This document shows positions 48,101 through 58,117 of a stretch of 64,000 nucleotides of DNA, piece by piece (position 1 is the first letter of the stretch; every line of letters starts with the position of its first letter). This DNA is from Ulva prolifera (taxonomy: Eukaryota > Chlorophyta > Ulvophyceae > Ulvales > Ulvaceae), in the NCBI GenBank assembly GCA_023078555.1, contig CM041204.1, positions 4,680,430-4,744,429 of the forward strand, written 5' to 3'. The position numbers and the translations under genes are program-made. Under the pieces are notes generated by a model, which searched no databases, was not told the origin of the DNA, and saw only the letters and a program-made list of their open reading frames with translations.

Positions 48101-48665
48101 CATGGTGCCGGGACAGCAGCTGTCATGTACCATATATTGTTTGGTCCGAGGTCTATAAGTGGACTTCACTGCATCTGTCAGCGTAAAAGGTCAGGCTAAT
48201 ATCTTGTGCACGTTGATCATGTTCATTGGCCTGAGGTGAACATGGTATCATATAGAGCTTGGATATGCAATGAGCAGGACAGTATGTGTTTGAAAGCAGG
48301 CCATGGCACATATATGAACAGCACATAAGCAAAGAAAAGTTACGTGCCACATGGAACTGTGAGAACGTGGAATAATGCCCAACCCAAATGGAATAATTTA
48401 CATCAATATGCGTGCGCAATGAGCCGGCTACTCAATTCCTGGCCTATTCCCCGGTATTTGTGCTAGCATGCCTCCACTCAGCACATACGCCTTGCAGATG
48501 TGCACGAAATCATTGTACATGTTGACTACACTGCACGAATCCCCCATGACCCGTAAAGCCCTGAGGATGTACTCAATGCTGGATATGCCACTTGCTGTGG
48601 ACCCTCCACATGTTTTCATACACAAGCACCCCCTGGGAGCATCTGCTATGCCAGGTCGACGATAA
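45136..48665 (+). CDS. unidentified multi-exon gene
   Basis: Several exons have good splice sites. An ATG at 45136 opens MLSEARLRMPNYPFK. An exon at about 45444-45485 reads AEVFSNFGLHTLIT and joins in phase 0 to 45520-45704, a helical segment including LVDLFKADLALFMRQYG. An exon ending at 46371 contains GTPAIVCFVLHYDP. One ending at 47899 contains CLHVDLTGIVAAP with a CAG|GTAAAA donor. One from about 47955 contains IPLYCSSTMAALP. A terminal exon at about 48500-48665 ends PGRR and stop. Joins between the last four are not resolved, so they may belong to more than one gene. No domain recognised. The 3' end faces the second GTPase gene. Confidence 0.4.
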
Positions 48666-48765
48666 TCTGAGGACAAACTGGAAAGCTTAAACCGCAGACA
48701 GCGATCGTACTGGCGGTGTGCTGCCTATGTATTGCTTTGAGCTGACCGTGCTCCATGCACACGAG

Positions 48766-50692
48766 CTACACCAAATGCACATCTGATGGCACTTCTGTCC
48801 ATTGGACATCTACTGTTGGCTCCGTGAGAGTGTCAAAACCTTCCCCATCTGGAGATGTAGTCACTCGTGTTTGATCTAATGCACTGCGTGCAGCTCGAAG
48901 GGCAGCTTGCAAAGGCAGCAAGGCGAGGTATCCAAGCGGCCAGTTATCTTGTGGCCGATAGTCTCGAACCATGTTCACAACAGGGTATATCTGCAGAGTG
49001 AGAAGCTAGTCAGAGAACATCACGCGGTCGATGAGAACCTTTTCAAAAGCCTGAGCTGGCGCGCTTGCAGGATATTCATGCAGCTGATTGAGCCAGATGA
49101 TTTGTAAGCTGGTCGAGCGAAGCACCCCTCGGAGCAGACATAGACATTTGTGTTGATATTGTGTGATAGAGATAGATCGAGTGTGCCGTTTGCAGGCCAT
49201 GGCGCACACCTGGTTCTCTGGAAGGCCAACTTGTTTTGACACCAGCTCCCTCAGTCGGTACATTGGCCAGCTATGGCGCACAGAGCACACATCTGCCTTG
49301 ATATCTCGGTGGACCTGGTCAGCCTTGGTGAGGATACAGATCATCCGCATGCCTTGATGAGCCAACTTCTCATGCAGATGCTTCAGCACCTGCACCACAC
49401 AGGATCAGCATCAAGCATTATCCTGGCTAGGAACTTCCTGCATGGCCGACATGACTGCGAGCAGTAACACATGGGTCTGCTACATGCGAGCCAAGTGCAG
49501 ACAACGGTACACACACCACACACGCCACTGGCAATCAAACTCACACAGTTCGTGCTATCCGAAGTGCACCAGCATGATCTGTATCAATGACACTGCACGG
49601 AGGCATGGCTGGCACAATCAGCGATAATGAAGTGCGACATTCTGTTCCATAGCGGTTCATGTGATGCTTGTAATCCTACCAATGAACGTTTGTCAACCGC
49701 GTAATGCAACAGCCCGGTGGTGTCAAACAGAAGTACCTTGAGTTGCGATGACACATCACTGTTGTTGGGTACTTCAAGTGCTTCTTGATGTCCCTTGTGT
49801 GGGTGAGCGGTCCTAGCTTCATGCCAGATGGCTTTGCCACTCAACACCACAACGATACAACCGACCTTGAGTGCTTGTAGAGGTGTCAGCACACTTTCGC
49901 GGAGAAACTGTTCGTACCCCTCCGCTGTCAAGTGGTCCTTATCATTGTCAGGGAGATTTTGAAGCTTGAATTTCGACACTAAATTCTGCAAACACAGAAT
50001 CTCTTGGCTGACACGCACACAGCAGTAACTCTGAAAATAGCGAAAGCACTCTACTGACAGCCTTGGACCAGGTAGGAGCTTGTTGAATTGGGGGTTATGA
50101 GTGGCGTACATCGAACATGTCACCCGCAGTGTCTATCCACTTCCATTCTGCATGCTTGTCCCCGATGATAAGAGTGTGACTGGTGAGTCCTGGGGTGAGC
50201 GATCTGCTACCAATTCCCGCAGAAGATTGCAATGTGAGCGCGTTTCCTGTATAAGACGCAACCGTGTTCAGCAGCGATGACTTTCCGACACCCACGGGAC
50301 CGATCGTGGCCAGCGTGGCGTTGGTAAATGCTGCTATGTCTTCAGCAACGTAGAACACCTGCAGCAGCCCCAACACGTATGTTGTGAATGAATTTGGAGT
50401 AGCTCATGGCTCGTGTGATGGCCTGAAAACAGCAACGTCGATCCAGCGGTTGGCATCATTTCCGACTATGAAGGAAAGGACACAAGCTAGGACAGCGACA
50501 ACCCGAAGACACTGATTCGCATGGCGAGTTTCCCAATTTGCCGGTACAGGGCGCCGTATGAGCAGCAATCATGTGAGCGAGCTGTGTGGAGATCGTCGTG
50601 TCCACGGTATACTGCTGCGCATGCCGTACCTCTTCATCGCCCCGTTCCAGATTAGGTCCGGATACCGGCGGTCGTGATTGGAAAACTCCCAT
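48766..50692 (-). CDS. IFI44-like P-loop GTPase, paralogue 2
   Basis: Five phase-0 exons: 50630-50692, 50110-50358, 49737-49985, 49210-49389 and 48766-48990, giving 321 residues. Exon 1 encodes just 21 residues starting MGVFQS, a myristoylation-type N-terminus, and ends at a strong GAG|GTACGG donor. Exon 2 carries P-loop GPVGVGKSS and G3 DTAGD. Exon 3 has a hydrophobic strand VGCIVVVLSG. Exon 4 is exactly 180 bp, as in paralogue 1, and carries G4 TKAD. Exon 5 starts YPVVNMVRDY and ends in a variable tail. Gene order of motifs resembles vertebrate IFI44. Compared with paralogue 1 it has one extra intron, after the G3 motif. Start choice is supported by the shared MGxxxS pattern and the donor. 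Confidence 0.75.
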
Positions 50693-50839
50693 CTTGTTAC
50701 GGATATAGCTACGAGAAAATTGTGCGCCGGAATGGACGGTTCCTTCGAACTCCCAGTGTCTGTGACACCTGACGACGACTCCGAACAAATGTGTGCCTGT
50801 ATCCTATCTGATAAATCAAGCTGCGCCCTCACCAGTGGT

Positions 50840-51316
50840 TGATTCACAATGTAGGTGCGTCCGCCCGAGCCATCTGGAGCTGGCAGGCAATCCGCAGCAG
50901 GCTATGAATAGCTATGGCAGGTGGTGCACTCTCAAACGCTCCACTTACGCCACTATCCGCGTCAGACTCGAGGCCCTCGATTACGTACGCTGCAGGGAGC
51001 AGTGCTCTACAGGGCGCTTTTTCCCCGGAGGCATTCCCGCTGGACTTTCAAATTCTAGCGGTACTGCACCGCTGAGGGACAGCTTCCAGCGGGATGTGCT
51101 CGCCTTCTCTAGAGAATGTTGGCTTTTGACATCTCATTTTCAGCGTCGAAAACCGCTGGCGTTCAAAATCCTGGCGACATTTTCAGAAAGTTCGTCTATT
51201 TCAGCGGGAAAACTGCCGGGTTGTAGAGCACTGCCGGTCCAGCAGTCTGCACCAAATGCCAGGAGCATTAGATGGACCCAGATCAAGTATCCCGCCACAC
51301 CGCTGAAGCGTGCCAT
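50840..51316 (-). CDS. small predicted secreted or membrane protein, unidentified
   Basis: An ATG at 51316 opens MARFSGVAGYLIWVHLMLLAFG, which has the n-, h- and c-regions of a signal peptide, followed by a polar helix (EIDELSENVARIL) ending at an AGCG|GTTTTC donor. Downstream on the same strand are exon-like segments near 51010-51065 (GMPPGKKRP) and 50850-51000 (YVIEGLESDAD, then IHSLLRIACQLQMARAD and a stop). Acceptors fit in more than one phase, so the mature sequence is not settled. It is upstream of paralogue 2 on the same strand. An opposing plus-strand frame of 177 codons covers the same DNA but looks like the shadow. Confidence 0.35.
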
Positions 51317-53380
51317 GCATGCATGACCACGATGCCTATGCAAGGGTGTGTATGGAACTGCGGATTCTTTCAGGTCGGCTACGGCATATATGTGGCAGGG
51401 TGTGTGTTGAACAGGAACCAGCCCGCAACGCCAGCAGCACCGACCCTGTGAACCCCAAACAGAAGCAAACCTGAATCTAGGACATCAATGCAGGCCGCAC
51501 GCGCAGTCGGCCGCAGCTGACTAGCCAGTCAGCGCAAACGCACGCCATAAATGCACAAATGCACGCCCCAATGACGGGCTCCGTGTTACAAGGTAAGTGA
51601 CGTGGCAGGCAGTACCACAGACGGACGGTGTTTGGACGCACATGCTGAGGAGTGCTGGGGCATATACAACAAGGACTGCGGGTGGCTTGGCGCTCTAGTG
51701 GGCGACATTCGTGTCACATGCCCTTTAAATCTGCAACGGTGCGCAAGAGCTTGCTTACGGTGCTTGTGTATGTTGCGGGGCATGCTTGGACCGTGCTGTG
51801 GGGTCGGGTGCTGCCTGCGGCGCCACCTGTCTCACACTTCATGCAGTCTCTGACATCCTGCTGAGAGCGCACGCCCGTACGCGGCCTGAGCCGCCTCCGC
51901 ACGACTTCCACGCACCGACCGACGCTGACGCGTGGAGAGTAAAGCGCCTGGCGACCACATACGAGAGGCTCAAACAATTACACCGATCACGTATCGGCCC
52001 CGGCCCCGCACCGGGGGTAAACGCACACAAGACCGTGTACTGCATGAGGAAGGCGCCAGCCCACGGTCTGGGCTTGTGTGGCACACACGTGCGTCCCTGA
52101 CACCACGGCGAAGGCGCGCGCGGCGCACTCACGCTTGTGAAGAAGCTGAGCGGGGGGCTGCACCCGCAGCAAAGCCAGGCCCGCGAGCCCACAGGTTGCA
52201 TGGCCTTTGACACCGGCGGGCGGCACACCCGCACCCTCAGCCGCTGACGCAGACGACTTCAACCTGCACAGCCACGGCTCCGCGGCAGCTGTGAAGCCGG
52301 CTGTAGCTGCCATCTTTGCAGAGGCAGCCACAGGGCGGGCTAAGAACAGGTGCACAATTGTTTTTGTGCACCCCCAGGGGGCAACAGGGCTGGAGCGGGG
52401 ATAAACACAGTGTGACCAGGTCCGGACCTCCGTTGTCATCCCTCCGCGCAGCACTGCTGTAAAGACAAAGCCAGGAAGACGGGTAGCTTGCATTGTGCAT
52501 GCATTGCACAGGGCCACAGCGCGAACCGGTGACACAGCACTGCCCTTAAACGCAGAACAATCTCAATTGAGATCACCTCAGCCACCCTGATGCAGCCTCA
52601 AACATACTTCCAAGCACCCCCCGCCTTGCACCCCGCAAGCAAACACATCTACACACACCCACACCTTCAGCATATGTGGTCCCGTTAATTCGGAGTTGTC
52701 AATGTCCACTTCACATGGATACGGATCAGTAAATTCAGATTTGCTTTTCTCTGACCCACAGACCCATACTGTCTCCTGCTCCTATGTGTAAAGTAAAGTA
52801 AAGTAAAAGTAAATGTGTAGCGAGTGTGTTGTGTCGTAGCGAGTCTGTTTGGGTTGGCTCGCATGTGTGAGCCTTTCTGTAATGATGGCACATGGCAGCT
52901 GTCAGGCCAAGCAGTAGTCAGGTCCAGCAACACGCCCGGGTTGAGAGGACGGCTCAATACAAGCAACATCCAATTTTCTTGCAACAGGTCAAGTAAACGG
53001 GCCATGGCAACGTGTGCAGGTGCAACACCAATTGATGCTCTACACGCACTGGATATCGCTGTCATGGCTGAACGAGCTGGAGACAATTCGAACGGCGCGG
53101 GAGGACGACTTCGCCGCGTTGCTGCATCTATAAGTTTGGACATGAGGAGCCCATAGGTATCTCGGTTAGACCAGTGCGATCCACAGTCAACACCGGAGCA
53201 GCCGCGCACGAGCTTTTTTTTTCTCCGCCACAGCGGCACAACTTTCGGCACTCGCTCCAATGACCGCGGAGAGTAACTAATATTGTTAGGTGATGTCAAA
53301 ATTGTAGCGACTCTCCGGCGAAAGGAAGCAGCGCACATTCATCCAGTCTACATGCCTTCGTCAAAATGGATCACTTGAAA
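51317..53380. other. repeat-bearing intergenic region
   Basis: No convincing gene. Contains a dispersed repeat copy and a TAAAG microsatellite-like stretch near 52.67-52.82 kb. A 217-codon minus-strand frame at 52685-53338 overlaps the repeat and is probably chance. Confidence 0.45.
52671..52820. repeat. dispersed repeat copy plus inverted TAAAG array
   Basis: Starts CATATGTGGTCCCGTTAA, continues through ATACGGATCAGTAAATTCAG, and is followed about 40 bp later by GTAAAGTAAAGTAAAGTA, the reverse complement of the TTTACTTTAC tail of other copies. Two elements may be abutted tail to tail here. Confidence 0.7.
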
Positions 53381-53417
53381 CACCGGTCGCATGAAGTAAT
53401 GAGCAAAGGCCTGCGAT

Positions 53418-53800
53418 TTGTTGGCAGGATATTTTTTGAAACAGCATCGCGGCGAAGCAGCAACTCAATCATCGATCAATCCCTCCGCGCGTGGCGTGGA
53501 CATCGATCGATACCACCTGTTCGACCCCGTGGAGCGGCCGCGGGTCAGCACCGACCCGATCACAACGAAATTCACCAGCAAAAAAATGCAGGAGGCGTGG
53601 CAGAACGGTCCGATCTGGTTGGCCAGGCTGAGCCTGCTTCTGGCTGGCCTCCGGCATGCATGGAGCTCCGGCATGAGGCTGATGTGCGCGCCTTCGACTT
53701 TGCTTGCCTTTGTTCGTTGCTCATGCTTGGCGACAGGCTACCCGGGACCGCATTGCTGAGGTGCCGAGGACGTTGTGGATAGTCTGGCATCAGCATTCCA
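53418..53800 (+). CDS. possible exon, unidentified
   Basis: After a TTGGCAG acceptor near 53428 a frame stays open for about 110 codons with motifs DRYHLFDP, TTKFTSKKMQEAWQNGP and a hydrophobic LARLSLLLAG. A parallel frame from 53366 is also open, so only one can be real. No family match. Confidence 0.25.
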
Positions 53801-54043
53801 CTGCACTTGATCAGCGCACCTGGTGTCCAAGCTGATCTGCGTGCTTATAAGAATCCAAGCACAGGGGTCCCTCAGCGCGAACCGCTCAACTGGCCATGCT
53901 TGGCACATCATGTTGTGATATGCGATCACACATGCACAGAGACCTGTGGTTGTGTGACATCGAGCAACCATGTCGCATCAGGTGGCCTTCCTGCCCGTAT
54001 GGAATTTTTGCTGGAGGTGCCAGGCGCCTCTGCTGGCCCAGAG

Positions 54044-56894
54044 ATGGGCGCCCGCACCAGCCTGACGCTGAGACACACGTATTCATCCATGGAGAACTAG
54101 GCGAGCGCGACCAGGCACCATGGCCTTGCACACATACATGTACCTGGCGATCAAGCCATATCGATATGCTAAATGCAACAGCTGGGACCTGTGAACCTTA
54201 CAACGCAGCGCTGCTGCGGAGTGCCTGTCGGGTGGCCACTTGCGCCGCAAGCCCACTTTGATGCCTGCCCTCTCTTCTGTCTGCAGATCTGCGAGCGGCC
54301 ATGGCGCCTGGGCCTGGGGCCCTGCGCCTGAGGCGCCTGCGGGCCAGCTGGCCGTCCCCCCCCAGGCGCCTCAGCCAAGCTGCGCCTGCGCCGCCCCCCA
54401 GATGGGACCAAGGGCGGCGCCAGCAGCCAGTGGTGGCATTCACATGCCACCTGATCGCTGGCGCAGCTTGTGCGCCCGGGTTGCTGGGGGTTGGCATGCC
54501 CGTGTCTCATCTACTGCTGCTGCTGCTGCCTGCACGTGATCTGCATTTGCAGCCGCAGGAGATGCTGCTGGCCGCGACCCCCATATCGTGGCTGATATAT
54601 TGCAGCAGCCGAGGCGTACTGTAAGTGTCAGCTTGCAATGTGGTGCCGGCATGTGCATAGAGGCTGGGGAGTCCACGCACATAATACTGCTCGCCAGATC
54701 CCTCCTGTGCAAGCCAGACGTCGTGTGCATACAGGCTGGCATGCAATCGGACATGTTTGCTTTGGCCAGTGCACCCAACGTTGCCATCACATCAGATCCA
54801 CTGTGCAATCGTCGGAGGACTCGTGCAGCAATCGGCATATGTGGTCCCGTTCACTCGAAGTTGTCAATGTCCATACACAATACGGCTCAGTAAGTTTAAG
54901 TTTATTTTACATGTATGCATCGGCAACGAGTAGCACTATGCCGGCGCAGCCGCGTTGGCAGCCGGCAGGGCGCCCTGTACTGCACCTCGCCGCCTGCAGG
55001 TGCACGATATCCGGCATTTCCTGGAGCATCACGGGCCGGCCTGTGTGGCGCTCCTGGGCCTCAGCGGCTCTGGAAAGACTTCGTTCATCAATTCAGTCGC
55101 TTCTGGCCTTGCCTTTGACCTCGTGCAGCTGGCCAGCGCAGGGCCGACAGGCACCCGGGCTAGGCTTCACACACCTCTCTGTGTGAGTGGGGAACCCGTG
55201 GCATGGACTCTGATGGACATCCCGGGAGCAGCTCTGCAGGCATGCGTGCCCTCCTCACCCTGCGCCCTCGCCCTGTGCCTGTTTATCTCTCCGCTCAGTC
55301 TAAGTTTGGATTGAGCAGCAGCACAGCTCTGCATCTGGCATGGTACGTGCATGCTAACATGTTGGCAATTTTCACCGCAATCTGGGTGAGGCCATCCTAG
55401 CTCTTCCGGCTCACATGAATCACCCTGGCCTATAGAGCCTGCGAGCCTCCACTGCAGTGAGCTCTGTCAACCAGGCAGTTCGGCAGGGCACGCCTGGCCA
55501 ACGTTCCAGCAGCTGAAAGTTTGGCTATGCAGCATCTGGTTCAAGGACAGCGGCCTTCTGAGCAGCACTCGAGCGCTGCTGACGAACACGCCAAGAATCT
55601 GCTGCAGCCCCTCGGCTTCCTGAGCTCCAGCATGCCCTCAGCACACACGGCCAAGGTCAAACGTGGCGTTCTTCGCATGCCGCTCCGGCTTCTGAGCGGC
55701 CTGCGCCGGAATCGCCTGGAAAGCTCGAGGCGGCCAGCGCCTGCATGTCCACGGGCCCAAATCGGATGCGTTGCTCTGGCATTGGATGGTGCAGAGCTGT
55801 GGGCCTCGACCGGCGGTCAAGGTGGCTTGCAGGAGCGATGTTGCCACTCTAGTACGAGCGATGCTGCTGAGCACACGGATCTGGCACTGCAGTTGAGGGT
55901 GCGACCGTCTGTTTGCCGCACCTCGCCCGTCACCGCCGGGGCATAGGCTGCCGCCGCTGGAATGACTCATCCGCAACCATCCGCAGCCTGTGCCACGTTG
56001 AGCGATTGGTGAAGATGTGGCGCTCGGGGCCAGCTTGTTCGGCTGCGAGTCCTCCACCAATGCATGTGCTGCAGCACATGTGAAAGTGCATCAATCAGAA
56101 ACACCTCCCGGGAGGCCTGAGCCTGAAGCATCACCCCCATTTGCCCATCTTATGATCCAGGAGCGGTTATTGTCGACGCCAAGTGCAGAGACAGCCGTTT
56201 ATGCTACAATCATTGGTACATTGCTATGTAGCCCCGTGCAGGTGTGTCTCCAGTGTAGGCAGTGGTGCAGGTGGCTCGGACACTGCATGCGGAGCTGGCG
56301 CAGCTACCCCGGGCAGTGCGCATGGCACTCATCATGACCAAGATGGACCTGGTCGACCCGGAGGTGATGCAGAGCACCAAGGCCATGCGCTGCAGCAGCC
56401 GGGTGCAGCGCCTGCAGCACCTCGTGGCGTCGGCCGTTGGTGTCCCCAGAAACACGGTCAGCCACTAGTAGTGCTGCATGCGTGCGCGTTGCAATTTTCA
56501 ATGGCTGATGCTCATTTTCGTCAAAGAAAAATGAACATGTTTGTTCTGCTCCCGGGATGCCGTGCCGCCCGCAGATGCAGTGCATGGCTTCTGTGTCTAC
56601 TTTGTTCGCTGTGTTCTGATTGCAGCTGTACAAGATGGCATTCAATGCTCCAACAGACTCCGTGAATGTTGTATCTTGTACTGCAAGCTTTCGCTCCTAG
56701 CACACGTACAGCCAAGGTCTCATGCAGTTCTACGAACGAGCTGTGTCAAGCATCGTGGGCGCATGCAGGTGTTCCCTGTGGTCAACGCGGTGCAGCTGTG
56801 CCACCCCCGGGAGGACCTGCCGCTGGTTCTGCAAAGCCTGCACTGCATGAAGTTCTGTCTAACCTCCGCAGATGCCTCCTGTGCTGAGTGGTGA
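54044..56894 (+). CDS. IFI44-like P-loop GTPase, paralogue 3 (divergent)
   Basis: Model of five exons: 54044-54078, 54969-55239, 55533-55898, 56271-56456 and 56769-56894. Phases close, for 327 residues. Exon 1 encodes MGARTS, again a myristoylation-type start, and is the least certain exon. Exon 2 holds P-loop GLSGSGKTS and a degenerate G3, DIPGA. Exon 3 begins HLVQ, as paralogue 2 begins NLVS, and has GCVALALDG where paralogue 2 has GCIVVVLSG. Exon 4 carries G4 TKMD; exon 5 begins FPVVNAV and is shorter than in the others. Intron 2 appears to use a GC donor (CTGCAG|GCATGC). Exon 3 is enlarged by an Arg/Ser-rich insertion. The gene may be evolving fast or losing GTPase activity, but no stop or frameshift is forced. 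Confidence 0.62.
54836..54910 (+). repeat. dispersed repeat copy in first intron of GTPase paralogue 3
   Basis: Begins CATATGTGGTCCCGTTCACT, passes TACGGCTCAGTAAG and ends TTTATTTTAC. It is close to the copies at 38.6 and 52.7 kb. In the proposed gene model it lies wholly within intron 1. Confidence 0.75.
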
Positions 56895-58117
56895 GGGGCG
56901 GTGCTCCCTGCATTGCATGCCAGAGGGTGCTGGGGCATGCACTGTGTAAGCTTCGCTGTGTACGCTTTACATTTGTGCCTCATATTCTCAGCCAGGCGCT
57001 GCTGTCTAGTGCCAGTGTCCCGGACCGGAAATTTTCATTGTCGCTGGGAGTGACCTATAGATCTACCTGTGAAGGTCCTGGTCTTACATTGCTGAGCAGG
57101 TCGGTGTCTGATCTGGAAAGGATAAGGTCAGTGATGCATTGGCATCCACATGTTTGCACAGAAGCCAGCGGTGTAGACTGTCCGCTTGAATGATGATGCT
57201 GGGCCCACAAAGAGACATGAGAGCGCAACTCGCATGCCAACACAAGGATAGGCGGACATGGGTGTTGTAGCCAGGTGCCATTGTGGGTCCCAAGGGCAGG
57301 CGGTGGTTGCCACTGTGCATGCACTCCACCGTTGCTGTATGCCCAACGCAGTTGGTGTGCTTCATGCTGCCCATACCTCCAGTAGTGAGACACAGTACAC
57401 ACTCCTGACGACAAACAGCATTGAAAGCTACACAATTACAATGTGAAGTCATCTGTATGTACATCCAATCTAGTCTCATAAACCGCAACCGATCAAGCCC
57501 ACATCCCCACTGAAGCTGGCCGAACAGACCTCCACTAGGCATATCAGATTCAGCCGGCACGCGTTGAGGTGGTGGCGTAGACACATCTGAGGCGTTCACA
57601 AGAATGAGGCACCTGACCCACAACCAAAACTGACGATGAGACACCACAGCATAGATGGCATGCTGTACAATACACAATCACGCATACACAACGAAGTAGC
57701 AGCGCCAGGCCAGGTGAGAGGCTGTGTGCTCCCTGCTGACAGCACTACTACAAGGAGCGGTGCAACACTGTGACGGATGCTGCCTTCTTACCAATGTGCT
57801 GCAGGCAGTTACACTCGGCCAAGACACCAGCTGTTCCACCAACCCATGCCGCACAAAATATGACCGCTGTAGAATCAGCACTGATACGCCACGCACTGCA
57901 GCAAACATAAACGCAAACGCAAATTGCAATGCTCCTTCATAGCAATCGTTCATGAGGAACCTTGATGCACCTGCGATGCCGGCTCATTCACAAGCATCCC
58001 GAAGCAAAAAAGATGTGGCTAGCATGTAACAATGCTTTTGGGCCAACTTTAACCATGATTACTTTAAATTCAAACAGTCACACCATCCTGAATAGGAGAT
58101 GATGAGAAGTGTGACGG
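56895..58117. other. convergent intergenic region
   Basis: Between GTPase paralogue 3 (+) and the kinase (-), both ending here. Minus-strand frames of 197 and 91 codons occur, but they lack splice support and family similarity. Nothing else recognised. Confidence 0.45.

Noticed and set aside
50793-51326. 177-codon plus-strand frame
   Set aside because: The opposite strand holds a signal-peptide-like start and a donor in the same DNA, so this frame is probably its shadow.
52789-52815. Possible telomere-like array (TAAAGTAAAG)
   Set aside because: The unit is not the TTTAGGG-type telomere repeat of green algae, the array is short, and the same motif forms the tail of the dispersed repeat.
52685-53338. 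217-codon minus-strand frame
   Set aside because: Its second half runs through a dispersed repeat and a TAAAG microsatellite; composition is not protein-like.
57084-57677. 197-codon minus-strand frame downstream of the kinase
   Set aside because: Rich in Cys, Trp and His with no motif, between two convergent gene ends. Probably untranslated sequence.
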